Shown one piece after another: positions 33,905-44,192 of a stretch of 64,000 bases of DNA. A model generated the notes under the pieces. The model saw only the letters and a list, made by a program, of their open reading frames with translations. It was not told where the DNA came from and did not search any database. How positions within the stretch are numbered: position 1 is the first letter of the stretch; every line of letters starts with the position of its first letter. The DNA is taken from positions 1 to 64,000 of the forward strand of contig WNNJ02001396.1 of assembly GCA_012934845.2 (NCBI GenBank). Direction: 5' to 3'. The DNA comes from Pomphorhynchus laevis (lineage: Eukaryota > Acanthocephala > Palaeacanthocephala > Echinorhynchida > Pomphorhynchidae). Made by a program: the position numbers and the translations under genes.

Positions 33905-34890
33905 ATTAACAATAATGCTAAATCAAAATTTAATAATTAAGTAATAAATAATTGGTATAAGAGTTTATATAATTTTTTATATAATTTATATCAAGTTAAA
34001 ATAAAAAATTGAAATTTAAAATGAAAGTCAATTTTCATTAATTGACTATTAAATAAATGCGATTAATAAAAACTAATTTTAACTAATAAATAATTGACGT
34101 TGTATCAGAATAAGAATTAGAGGTCATTAGGAAGATCTGCTATGCTATCATGTTTCGGCCCCTAACTCCTCTACCCAACATAGCAACGGAGCCAAATACA
34201 TGCTAATAACGTATTCACTCTGATAAAATTTGATCATTGTGTTGATTTATATATTTTACTATTTTCTGCTTGATGATATTTTTATAGTAACCTAGTTTAA
34301 AATATGTATCTATTAAATTATTTAAATGATTGTGAAAAAAGTTAATATCATTGCATATTATGGCAATAGTGTTTATGTGCTAATGTTTAGTACATGCTAA
34401 TGATGTATTTTCTCTGAAATAACTATCTAGTATCTTATTCTAATACAAAGTATATTATTTATTATCCATCCATAAAAATTTGCCACTTTAGAGTTTAAAT
34501 TTATTCTTTATATTATTGTGTTGATTTATATATTTTACTATTTTCTGTTTGATGGTATTTTTATAGTAACCTAGTTTAAAATATGCATCTATTAAATTAT
34601 TTAAATGATTTTGAAGAAAGCCAATATCATTACAAATTGTTGCAATTCTTAAAATTTCATTATTTAATGTATTATATTTTATATTATATGGTATGCATGA
34701 ATGCTCATGCAAAAATATGTTTCTTGTAAATTTAAATATGTCATCTTTACGATATAAATTAATAGTAGTTTTAGTTAATGTTAATTTAAGGTTTATATCT
34801 AGATATACACCTTTATCATTAATATTGGTTTTGTTAAGAATTAGGATACCTGGATAAATTTGTTCGCTTATTGAGTAAAAATTCATTTAC
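33905..34890 (-). mobile_element. Naiad-like PLE copy N5 (minus): RT C-terminus and 3' tail
   Basis: The minus frame 34488-34886 covers SISEQIYPGILILNKTNIND, FTRNIFLHEHSCIPYNIKYN, ILRIATICNDIGFLQNHLNN, DAYFKLGYYKN, as in N6. Downstream (leftwards) the last coding part is repeated once more at about 34249-34345 before the shared 3' UTR, so the 3' end is a partial tandem duplication. The UTR is homologous to N6 through to about 33905. A small decayed extra piece (HEHS.IPYNI-like) lies at 34920-34995. Confidence 0.75.
34138..34185 (-). other. N5 tail hairpin
   Basis: TGCTATG (34138-34144) pairs with CATAGCA (34179-34185); the loop carries GGGGCCGAAAC and TGATA on the minus strand. It is the counterpart of the N6 hairpin at 38561-38611. 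Confidence 0.6.
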
Positions 34891-35384
34891 TGGGAGCATA
34901 TGGATGTTCTATGAAGTGTATCTAATATTATATGGTATGCATGAATGTTGTTTTGTTTTATATTATATGGTATGTATGAATGCTCATGCAAAAATGTTTC
35001 AAATGAATAGAATAAATCGAATCTGTGAATTTCAGCAGATGCATTTGCCTAAATGCTTTGCTTCAATATAAAAATTTAAAATTTAAATTAATAATTGTTT
35101 TGATTTAGTCGCAACAGATAAATTTGACTAATTGAATTTTTTAACGCTTCCTTAATATCAGCTAAATCTAAATTAAAATTAAAATAAAATTTAAAGCGTA
35201 CTAAAATATTTAAGCCTTCTATTTATTAATATCAATAAATATTAATAATTTAATATTAAATATTTCATTATTTCAGCAAAATACTAAAATCCGAAAATAC
35301 AATATTGTTAGCAATCTTAATATATTGTGTTGTTGTTCACATATCCAACGTATTTAGATTACAAATGTAGAAACAATATGGTAT

Positions 35385-35786
35385 TTAATCTTCTGTTTCG
35401 TAAAACAGATATGCAAGCTGTCTAGATTCATCGGAGTCCGAACATTTTTCACAATCCTGTTCGCAATTTGTTCTTCCAAAATCAAAGTTTTCTGTCATTT
35501 GGTAGGCCTCTGATCTTAAAAGAGGACCAAAGAACATAAACAAAACACCGAAAAACGTAAGAATGCTCAGTATTATTATTAGTGGGGCATATTGTTCTCT
35601 ATGTATTGAGGACAAAAGCGTTTTATTTGTAATAGTTTTACTGCAAGTAACATATTTCTCTTGAGTCTGCTGAGTTTGATATCCAATATCCGATGCGTCA
35701 GTTTTATTCATCGCTGTATTGACTTGATCAAGGCGTGTTCGGTTTTGTTCAACTCCGATACCACCATTATCATCATGTATACTCAT
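35385..35786 (-). CDS. Small single-pass membrane protein, unknown function
   Basis: This is a 133-residue frame on the minus strand, markedly richer in G/C and in varied codons than the flanking DNA. Residues 1-65 are polar (Asn, Thr, Gln) and hydrophilic; residues 67-89 (APLIIILSILTFFGVLFMFF) form one clear membrane helix; residues 90-133 are acidic with a CEQDCEKC cluster (108-115) and end in YETED. No N-terminal signal peptide is seen, so the topology is not decided by sequence alone. I do not recognise a family. It may be a complete single-exon gene or the main exon of a longer one. It lies between two Naiad-like copies whose 3' ends point away from it. Confidence 0.6.
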   Translation of the reverse strand: MSIHDDNGGIGVEQNRTRLDQVNTAMNKTDASDIGYQTQQTQEKYVTCSKTITNKTLLSSIHREQYAPLIIILSILTFFGVLFMFFGPLLRSEAYQMTENFDFGRTNCEQDCEKCSDSDESRQLAYLFYETED

Positions 35787-35789
35787 AGT

Positions 35790-36770
35790 TCTTTAGAATC
35801 TGTACCTACAACAAAAGCTGAATTTTATCATCTAACATCATGTTATTTTATGAACATCAGTTAGCGATGTCTTTTCGATAACATTTTTACAAAATTATAA
35901 GAAAATGTATTTTTAAGCATTAAATATAATTATCTGTATTTGTTGGCAAATACAGATAATTATATGTGTAGGTTAAAGTGTGTACGATATATGTATCCAT
36001 CTTCTTACCAATCTTACTATCCATCTTTTAAATATCCAGTAAAACTACTTACAATTATGTTTCTATATATACTATTTTATGCTTACAAAGACTGCAAAAT
36101 ATCAAATTAGGATTGTTAATTATCTTTAAGTAAATACTACTCTATTTTTATCATAAACGCGTTTTTTTTAATATGACGATTAACCTTAAGTGGCTTTGGG
36201 ATTTAAATAACAATAATTTATCATCCTAATCGATCAGAAATATGTTGTCTGTTTATAAAATCGAATTTATATATTTTTCGTGTTTGACAGAAAAATTTTG
36301 TATTTTGTTATTCGAAAATATTTGCTATTTAGCCATCTGCTGAGATTCACGAACAGATGGGTGGAGTGAGCAATAGTAAATATTTTATAATCAATACTAG
36401 AAAGGTACACGTTAGGAAAACTTTAAGCGACAAGGATAACACTGAGATTTAGTAGTGACAATTTACTCTTTAATTAAATACTTATTAAATCTATACAGTA
36501 TCTACGAATAAGCATATTCACACTGGAAATCCAACAGCTTAAAACTGGACTTAGAATTACCATAAACACGTATCAAACTAAATTAATAATTATATAAGTA
36601 GAAAATAATTTTATGTAAAATATAAGCTTGACGAAATAAACAAATATTATATTTATAATAAAAATAAAATATTATAATATTTTATGATAAAAATATTATA
36701 TTTTTATTATAAAATCTTAATATTTTATAAAGTTTTTAGAAACCAATAAAAACCTCATTTTCGAAGGAAA
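35790..36770. other. AT-rich intergenic; perfect 18-bp inverted repeat at 35925-35964
   Basis: Arms 35925-35942 and 35947-35964 (TATAATTATCTGTATTTG and complement) are separated by TTGG. No gene supported. Confidence 0.6.
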
Positions 36771-36773
36771 ATA

Positions 36774-37025
36774 CTAAATAAAATTAATTGTTTTTCCTTT
36801 AATTTTGTTCAATTCCTTGTTACTTTTCAATTTGATTATTTTTTTTACAAAAGTGAGGTGATATTCAGCTATGGTTTTCATCCTCTCGAAATATACATCA
36901 GTGAGGTTTAATATGTAAAACATTTTTTTATTTATCTGACAGCAGTAGCCGCTGAAATTATCTTTGGTTACATAAAATACAGTCTTCTTGGTTACTTTCA
37001 GCTGAAACCGCAAAAACAAGAACAA
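36774..37025 (-). other. Possible exon, unknown
   Basis: An 83-codon minus-strand frame; a TTTCAG acceptor-like site sits before LKVTKKTVFYVTKDNFSG. The part up to about VYFERMKTIAEYHLTFVKK has non-repetitive composition and could be a host exon. No family recognised, and it may be chance. Confidence 0.2.
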
Positions 37026-37316
37026 AAAATTAATGGGTATTTTTAACGAATTATAAAATATAAGATTGGATAATAATTAATATTATAAATAATATTAAAA
37101 TTATAAAAAATTAATAAAATTGATAAAAAATTAATAAATTGATAAAATTAAAAATAAAATGAAAATAACAGGAAAGATATAATAAGGAAAGATAAAATTA
37201 ATAAAGATATGTATAAATAACTTTCTAAATTAAAGGATAACTATATAATAACAACTATTGATAAAGCTAGTAATAACTTTGTCTTCATATGCAAAAAGCT
37301 TTATTATGATATACTA

Positions 37317-38429
37317 ATGAAAGAGGTTAATTCTAGTGATTTAAATGTAAATCCAACATATGAACGTAGTGAGTTGAGTTTTGAAACAATTATTACAAGT
37401 CACTGTTCTATAATGGATAAAAAGGGTATAAAGGTTGAATTAGATAATAAAACTATACCTATATTACATTGGAATCCAAAATTACATAAAAATCCAATAA
37501 AACCTAGGTTCATATGTAGTGCGTTTAAATGTACATTAAAACCACTTTCTGTCTATATGAATAAAATACTTAAAGTAATTAAAGCACACTTTAAAAAATA
37601 TTGCAAGGTAATCGAAATTAATACTGGTATAAAACACTATTTCAGTATTAATTCTACAAAAGAATTTTTAGAACAGACAAAAGGAATAAATTTTCAAAAT
37701 ATAAATACATAAGATTTTAGTACTCTTTATACAAATCTAGATTTAGTAGATATTAAAGAAGCGTTAGTAAAATTAATTAATCTTATATTCGGTAAAAGAT
37801 ATACATATATATGTTATAATAATTATAACGACTATCTAACAAAAATTTAACCATCAAATAAATAAAAATATATGGATAAAATTGAATTAATAGAATCCTT
37901 AAATATTTTGATAAATCAAAATTATTTAAAAGTAGGGACATCTATATTTAGACAAGTAAAAGGTGTTCCAATGGGTAATAGTAGCCCAATTATAGCTGAC
38001 TTGTTTTTAAGCTTTATAGAATATGAATTTGTTCATAACTGTGTAAAAACTAAATCTAAACTATATAAATATATGAAATATATGTTTGATATATTGATGA
38101 TATATGTGTATTTAATTCTAATAATTGTTATTCAATTAGTGAACAAATTTATACAGAAAGCCTTAACTAAAACTACTATTAATTTACATCGTAAAGATGA
38201 CATATTTAAATTTACAATAAACATATTTTTGCATGAACATTCATGCATACCATATAATTTTAAATATAATACATTAAATAATGAAATTTTAAGAATTGCA
38301 ACAATATGTAATGATATTGGCTTTCTTCAAAATCATTTAAATAATTTAATAGATGCATATTTTAAACTAGGTTACTATAAAAATAAGCATCAAGCAGAAA
38401 ATAGTAAAATATATAAATCAACACAATAA
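37317..38429 (+). pseudogene. N6 reverse transcriptase (broken)
   Basis: RT fingers at 37317-37712, palm from about 37872 to 38120, C-terminal domain to 38429. The catalytic motif regions DFSTLYTN and (F)YIDDI are recognisable, but the second lies across a frame change. Family role: RNA-dependent DNA synthesis at telomeric-like or nicked targets by PLEs. This copy cannot make a full protein. Confidence 0.7.
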
Positions 38430-38560
38430 TATAAAGAATAAATTTAAACTCTTAAGTGGCAAATTTTTATGGATGAATAATAAATAATATATTTTGTATT
38501 ACAATAAGATACTAGGTAGTTTTATCAGAGGAAATACATCATTAGCATGTATTTGGCCAC

Positions 38561-38611
38561 GCTGCTATGTTGGGTAGAGAAGTTGGGGCCGAAATCTGAT
38601 AGCATAGCAGC
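38561..38611 (+). other. N6 tail hairpin with hammerhead-like loop
   Basis: GCTGCTATG (38561-38569) pairs perfectly with CATAGCAGC (38603-38611). The loop contains CCGAAAT and CTGATA, the GAAA...UA half of a hammerhead placed exactly inside a stem-I-like helix; the CUGAUGA half is replaced by TAGAGAAG. Possibly a decayed type I hammerhead. Confidence 0.5.
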
Positions 38612-38842
38612 TCCACCTGATGACCTCTAATTCTTATTCTGATACAACGTCTGTTATTTATTAGTCAATTCATAAAAGTGACGTTTATTTTAAATTTCAA
38701 TTTTTTATTTTAACTTGATTTAAATTATAGAAAATCTAAAAACAATTATTAATTTTATTATTTAATTATTAAATTTTGATTTAGCATTATTATGTTTTGT
38801 TTTTTTATAATTATATTAAATACGTAGACTCAGTTAGCGGAT

Positions 38843-39643
38843 TCAATTTTTTAATAATAAAAAATATTTTATTTTTAGTTACAATCTTCCAATCCATTAA
38901 CCAATAAAATATAACGGAATATATTAAATTCAAATAAGCTGTTGAATAACAATTGACTGGTGTATAACCGAAAATGATTAGGATTTTTGGGCATATCCAT
39001 GTAAACGCCATTAATTTAAAATAATAATTTTAAAATAACCAATAAAATAATTCGCTCATCAATGATGGTGTGCGAATTAGCTTAGTACACAGGGAATAGA
39101 GGAGATGGTAGTCAAACGTAAATCATGCATTTAAAAAGGACAATATATATCATCTAAAAACAAGCATTATCGCTCCTGTGAACATAAGGACAAAACCACA
39201 ATTTTGATCTAGGATATTCCTTGTTCCAAAAAGAAATTCTAATTGATTAAAATAACAAAATAATTTAAAGTCGGTTTTGATAGCCGATTACAAAAAATTG
39301 TGTTGTTTAACCATGTTTGTATAAAATAAAGATTAAACATGAAAAGTATATATGATTTGGACAAGCAGTATACCTCTAATACAAGAAAGACTTAACGTTT
39401 AAGATGATTTAAGCAGTAACTATCAAAATGTTGAACTCAATTTTTTAATAATAAAAAAATATTTTATTTTTAGTTATAATCTTTCAATCCATTAACCAAT
39501 AAAATATAACGGAGTACATTAAATTCAAATAAGCTATTGAATAACAATTGACTGGTGTATAACCGAAAATGATTAGGATTCCTGGCCATATCCCTGTAAA
39601 CGGCATGAATTTAAAATAATAATTTTAAAATAACCAAGAAAAT
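38843..39643. repeat. 206-bp direct repeat pair
   Basis: Segments 38843-39048 and 39437-39643 are about 95% identical (TCAATTTTTTAATAATAAAA to AATAATTTTAAAATAACCAA) and enclose about 388 bp of unrelated sequence. I see no coding content inside, no obvious target-site duplication, and no TG/CA ends. It could be a duplication or a small terminal-repeat element. Confidence 0.75.
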
Positions 39644-39899
39644 GTATTCTCAAGAAACACTATACTTCGATGGATACTGCCATCATGGTCATATTTACAA
39701 ATTTATTTGCAATTTCAAATAAAAATTTAAAGTAAAAATCATTTTTTATGAATTGACTAATAAATAGCAGACGATGCAACTTAACAATATAAACAAAATT
39801 ATTATAATAATAATTTAAAATATACTTAGCTAACTCATTTTTGTTCATTTCCATTTAGCATTATTTAAGTATAATAAAGTATAGATAAAGTGGATCATA

Positions 39900-40500
39900 A
39901 TGTTATATTATAATTGTTTAAATTGTTTTTCTGACGATGCCCATCGGAAACAGGTTAAAATTTTTAATAAAAATATTGAACGCAGCATATCTCGCCATAG
40001 CCGTCACAGCGAGGTGAACGGAATTATCCGAATGACTCTAGTGACATCTGAGTTTCCAAGTTTGTTGGAATCGAGCGGTATTTGTCGAAATGATGTAAAA
40101 CGTCCCAACGCGTGCACGTTGGTTCTCAGATTTGGGGGCAAGTGGTTAGTCTGGGATGGCACGTTTTAGAGCACATTGGTCAAGAGTTACCGAAATATGG
40201 TCACACACAGCACAGGCACTACGGAAGCCTCAATTTAAAAAGCCGAAGGAAATATGAATGTCTCGACAAAAGAACTTATGTTTTAACCGGTGACAATAGA
40301 GACCTTAGGCGCGATCGGCCAGTACACCATAAAATTTCTGGATGAACTTGGCAGTCGATTGAACAGGACTACCGACGATCGACGATCGGAGTCCTTCCTA
40401 TTCCAAAGACTGTGGCCGTTCAACGATGCAACGCAGCATATATCGGAGAGGATGCAAAATTGCAATTCCGAAATAAACTTCATTGATCTCCCTTAAATGT
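39900..40500 (+). mobile_element. Retroelement tail with nuclease-like domain, decayed
   Basis: One frame (39900-40169) reads DAHRKQVKIFNKNIER, VTSEFPSLLESSGICRNDVK, then RPNACTLVLRFGGKWLVWDG. A second (40283-40496) reads ETLGAIGQYTIKFLDELGSR, then TTDDRRSESFLFQRL. The KRPD..LV...GK.LVWD.T and ETLG..G......LG.R...T.D.R...FL.QR pattern recurs in animal retroelement-derived proteins and looks like a PD-(D/E)XK-type nuclease, as used by LINEs with restriction-like endonucleases. I do not assign the family. At least two frame breaks; no RT seen next to it. Confidence 0.5.
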
Positions 40501-42700
40501 TTATTTTGTATATTTTATTAATGAATGGTTACAATTAATCTTATATTTTTAAAAATTGAATGATTACAATTTGTGCTTATTTAAATATTTAAAGAAGCAC
40601 AATATGTAAAAATAATAATATGACCGTATCACATACGTAAAAAATGATGACCATTTGTGAATTGAACGCAAATAGAAAGAAATGTTATCCAAGAGTAAAC
40701 CAATGAAATTACTCACGCTTGAAATCAGTAGTTTTATGAGAGAAATAAAATCCTTGGGTTTTATAACTTATTCAGTAGGTTTTATAACTACTGATGATTG
40801 ACAAAGTACACTGTAAAATACGATTAACTCGAAAGTGCTATTTTGCACTCTTGTGTTATTTTCACAATTACAACCGTGAGAAGTTCGCACCAAACTGCCA
40901 TGGTTCAGCCTTAAAACAAGCATTTGTCTGATATGCTTGGTCACATTCGCATACTGCATATTTAAAACGTATGTATTGAATCTCTTTCGGTTTCTTACTA
41001 GTTGCATTTAAATATCACATGTTTAACACAACAATTGTATTCTGCAAGCGTTTCTAGAGCAAGTGAAGAGACAGGTAACACATGTTCTATGACCAAGTGC
41101 GAATTTACAAGAACAAATATTTTTTTTGCAAACGAAATAATCGCTTGATAACTCTCCTTACGTTGCTGATCAAGCAATGATTACTCGTGTGTATATTTAA
41201 TGCCAAATGTTTTAGACTGTGTGGTGGTGTTGCCTGAATTTATGTTGCCATAATTATTTTTGCATAATTATGATTTATATCAAAATGTTATCACATTTTA
41301 TTGTTTATTAATTTTATGATCAAGTAATTAATTTTATGATCACACTAATTAATATTGCGATATTAAATTTTTATATTTTGGTAGTTACTGTTTTGATCAT
41401 CGTAATTTAATTTACTATAATTTTCATAGTTCTTTCTTTATTTTTTTTACTTAACCTGAGAAGTATAACCGACTCGTACGTTTATAACTGCTAGAAAAGT
41501 CATTAACCTAAATATATCACATATTTTCATTTTCTGATGATGAAAACTGTTCTCATTTGTAGGATATATGTTTAGGGAAAAATTCTTGTTGGGAAATAAT
41601 ATGACTAGATTTTGGAACGGTTATGTATAAATTTTATAACGAGTCACTTTTAAATGTTGAATTTTTATTTTTAACTGATAAATTTTTTTTACAATTTTAA
41701 AAATATATATTTACTTATTTTAATTGTGTATTATTATGGAATAATTTAATGCAATAAAATAGAAAAGCAAATAGCAGTTCAATATTTATACTGTGATTGT
41801 ATTATTTGCATTTCAATGTCTACTACTGAATGTACTGGTGTATTGATTTTGGACCGCTGAGCCACGTATATTATCTATTGATTAAATAATAATATAAAAA
41901 AATTAAATAACATTAAAATTACAGAAACAATCTTGTAAATTAGAAATTTCATTTAAATAGAATAGAAAATTTTATTATCTATTAAATTGTTCATAAAAAT
42001 TCTGTGGTAACAAATCTTAAGTAATAAAAAATCTTAACTATAGGAACTTTTAAAAATTATGATATTTTAATTTCTATCTTTATGTAAAAGTACATAATAC
42101 TCAGTTAACTGGTCTGATTTGATATAAATTCTTTGCTTTCAAGTTATCATTTAATTACCAAAATTCTTGGATGATATTCCACGTTGTGGCTAAATTGAAA
42201 AATCCCCGGCTTAGTGCCCTCTCACCTATATAATAAATACATCCATGAGCTTATTTGCTATCAAACTTCACCTGATTTGGTTTTTGTATGGCCTTTTAGA
42301 AATATCTTTCTTTTAAAACTAAAGCAATTTGGTTTAATTTATTATAAATAAAGTATTTTAACTAATTTGTCTTTTTACTCTGAGTCATCTTTATAATCCA
42401 ATTTTAATGGTTTTAAATCATCGATTGCTACTGTCTATTTAAAATAGAGAAGCTACGATAAGTATTTTAAATTTTCTCAGATTAGTATTTTACATACTAT
42501 TGACACCACTTTTATAACGTAGCTATGATGACAAATTGTTAAAGCTTGAGAATTTGAATATACAGCCAAAATTTTTGACACTATAAATGTATAAAGTCTT
42601 ATTTTTAAATAGAAAATGTATAAACTCAGTGTTGTATCAAATTAGTAAAATGAATTTGTTCTAGTAATTTAAAGAATATTTTGTCAATAGAGTAATATAT
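40500..42700. other. AT-rich intergenic, no gene seen
   Basis: Several frames of 60-80 codons occur but none has recognisable motifs or coding-like composition. Confidence 0.5.
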
Positions 42701-42715
42701 TTAAGATGTGGTTGT

Positions 42716-43535
42716 TTAAATCCTATCAGCATCACTGTACACTACATTCAGCGTAGGTGGACCTCATCAGCAGTGAGCCCATGCCTACATTTCGTGTTTC
42801 GGTCCTGTTACTGCTTCTGCTGATTCCTTGTTGCCGAAATGCTGGTTTATATTTGGTTTATATACCAAATTACACAATTAATGTGTTCTGTATTTGGTGT
42901 GGGCGGTAATTCGAATCAACCACACACCGATTTTGAATGTAGCCCACGCTTACATTCCGATTACACCGAAATGCAATCGGCAACAAGGAATCAGCAGAAG
43001 CAGTAACAGGACCGAAACACGAAATGTAGGTGTGGGCTCACTGCTGATGAGGTCCACCCACGCTGATTGTAGTGTACAGTGATGCTGATAGGATTGAAAC
43101 AACCACACGAGGATATTACCAAACCGACCAGTGAAGAATAGCGGCTCGTGTATGCAATATTCACAATAGTAAAAAGACAGCTTACGGTTTACTGTCCAGT
43201 GAACATTTCGTATAAGAACGGAATAAAAAATCGGTGTGTGGTGGATTCGAATTGCGAATATTAGTTATCGCCCACACCAAATACAGAACACATTAATTGT
43301 GTAATTTGGTATATAAGCCAAATATAAACCAGCATTTCGGCGACAAGGAATCAGCAGAAGCAGTAAAAAGACCGAAACACGAAATGTAGGCATGGGCTCA
43401 CAGCTGATGAGGTCCACCTACGCTGATTGTAGTGTACAGTGATGCTGATAGGATTTAAACAATCACACGAGGATAATATCAAACCGAATAGTGAAGAATA
43501 GCGGCTCGTGTATGCAATATCCACAATAATATTTA
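42716..43535. repeat. Three-unit repeat cluster (minus, plus, plus) with split hammerhead-like motifs
   Basis: Unit A (minus, about 42716-42905), unit B (plus, about 42905-43230) and unit C (plus, about 43260-43530) share GGAATCAGCAGAAGCAGTAA, ACCGAAACACGAAATGTAGG, CTGATGAGGTCCACC and GTAGTGTACAGTGATGCTGA. B and C have a 360-bp period. A and C also share CACCAAATACAGAACACATT in opposite orientation, so B is nested in an inverted repeat. Each unit has GGACC-GAAA about 30 bases before CTGATGA-GGTCC, the two halves of a hammerhead stem II in permuted order. No coding content. Confidence 0.75.
43009..43055 (+). ncRNA. Permuted hammerhead-like motif, unit B (weak)
   Basis: GGACC (43009-43013), GAAA (43014-43017), a possible 3-bp ACA/TGT stem with CGAAA loop, A as cleavage-site base, then CTGATGA (43044-43050) and GGTCC pairing back. 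This is the order of a stem-II-open hammerhead. The predicted stem I between them is poor. Units A (42764-42805, minus) and C (43371-43415) carry the same halves. Confidence 0.3.
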
Positions 43536-43564
43536 AGATGTATTATGATAAATTGAAGATAAAT

Positions 43565-44040
43565 CGTCTATAATATATGGATAAAATTGAATTATTAAAA
43601 TCCTTGAAAATTTTGATAAATATTTAAGGATCAGGTGCATCTATATTTAGACCAATAAAAGGTGTTCAAATGGTAGGTAATGGTAGCACAATTATAGCTG
43701 TCATATTTTTAAGCTTTTAAGAATATGAATTTGTTCATAACTGTTTAAGCGAACAAATTTATCCAGGTAGCCTAATTCTTTATAAAACCAATATTGATTA
43801 TAAAGGTGTATATCTAGATATGAACATTAAATTAGCATCAATTAAAACTACTTTTAATTTATATCGTAAAGATGACATATTTAAATTTACAAGAAACATA
43901 TTTTTGCATGAGCATTCATGCATACCATATAATATAAAATATAATACATTAAATAATGAAATTTTAAGAATTGCAACAATATGTAATGATATTGATATAA
44001 TATATGTAATTGACATTACATATATTATGTAATGATATCT
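43565..44040 (+). mobile_element. Naiad-like PLE fragment N7
   Basis: Degraded palm block (MDKIELLKSLKILI, RPIKGVQM), then SEQIYPGSLILYKTNID-like, and an open stretch 43820-44032 with FTRNIFLHEHSCIPYNIKYN and ILRIATICNDID. It stops abruptly in a small inverted repeat (ATAATATATGTAA ... TTACATATATTAT, 43998-44030) just before the Penelope inverted repeat. Confidence 0.7.
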
Positions 44041-44192
44041 TATAACAATTATAAATCTTATATAATTATTTATTACTATTTTTGTATCTAAATGCCATTC
44101 CCAGAAAAAAAGAAATTGAATATTTCTTCGATATTTCGTTCGCTAACCGCGGACATTATCAAGAAGTATCTGAAACAATAAAACAAGTTAAG

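Larger units (their letters stand above)
37130..38797 (+). mobile_element. Naiad-like PLE copy N6: RT and 3' tail
   Basis: This is the most complete RT of the family in the window. Open from 37317: SIMDKKGIKVEL, HWNPKLHKNPIKPRFICSAF, FSINSTKEFLEQ, then a stop at 37710, DFSTLYTNLDL in the continuing frame, MDKIELIESLNILINQNYLK (37872), VKGVPMGNSSPIIADLFLS, a frameshifted YIDD box near 38090-38110, then the C-terminal HEHSCIPYN and NDIGFLQNHLNN. Frame interruptions are at about 37710, 37848 and 38090, plus a small deletion near 38155. The 5' part (GIY-YIG) is missing. The 3' UTR, with a 9-bp-stem hairpin, extends to about 38797 by comparison with N5. Confidence 0.8.

Noticed and set aside
40768-41007. 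79-codon minus-strand frame
   Set aside because: No motif, no coding-like composition change, no splice context.
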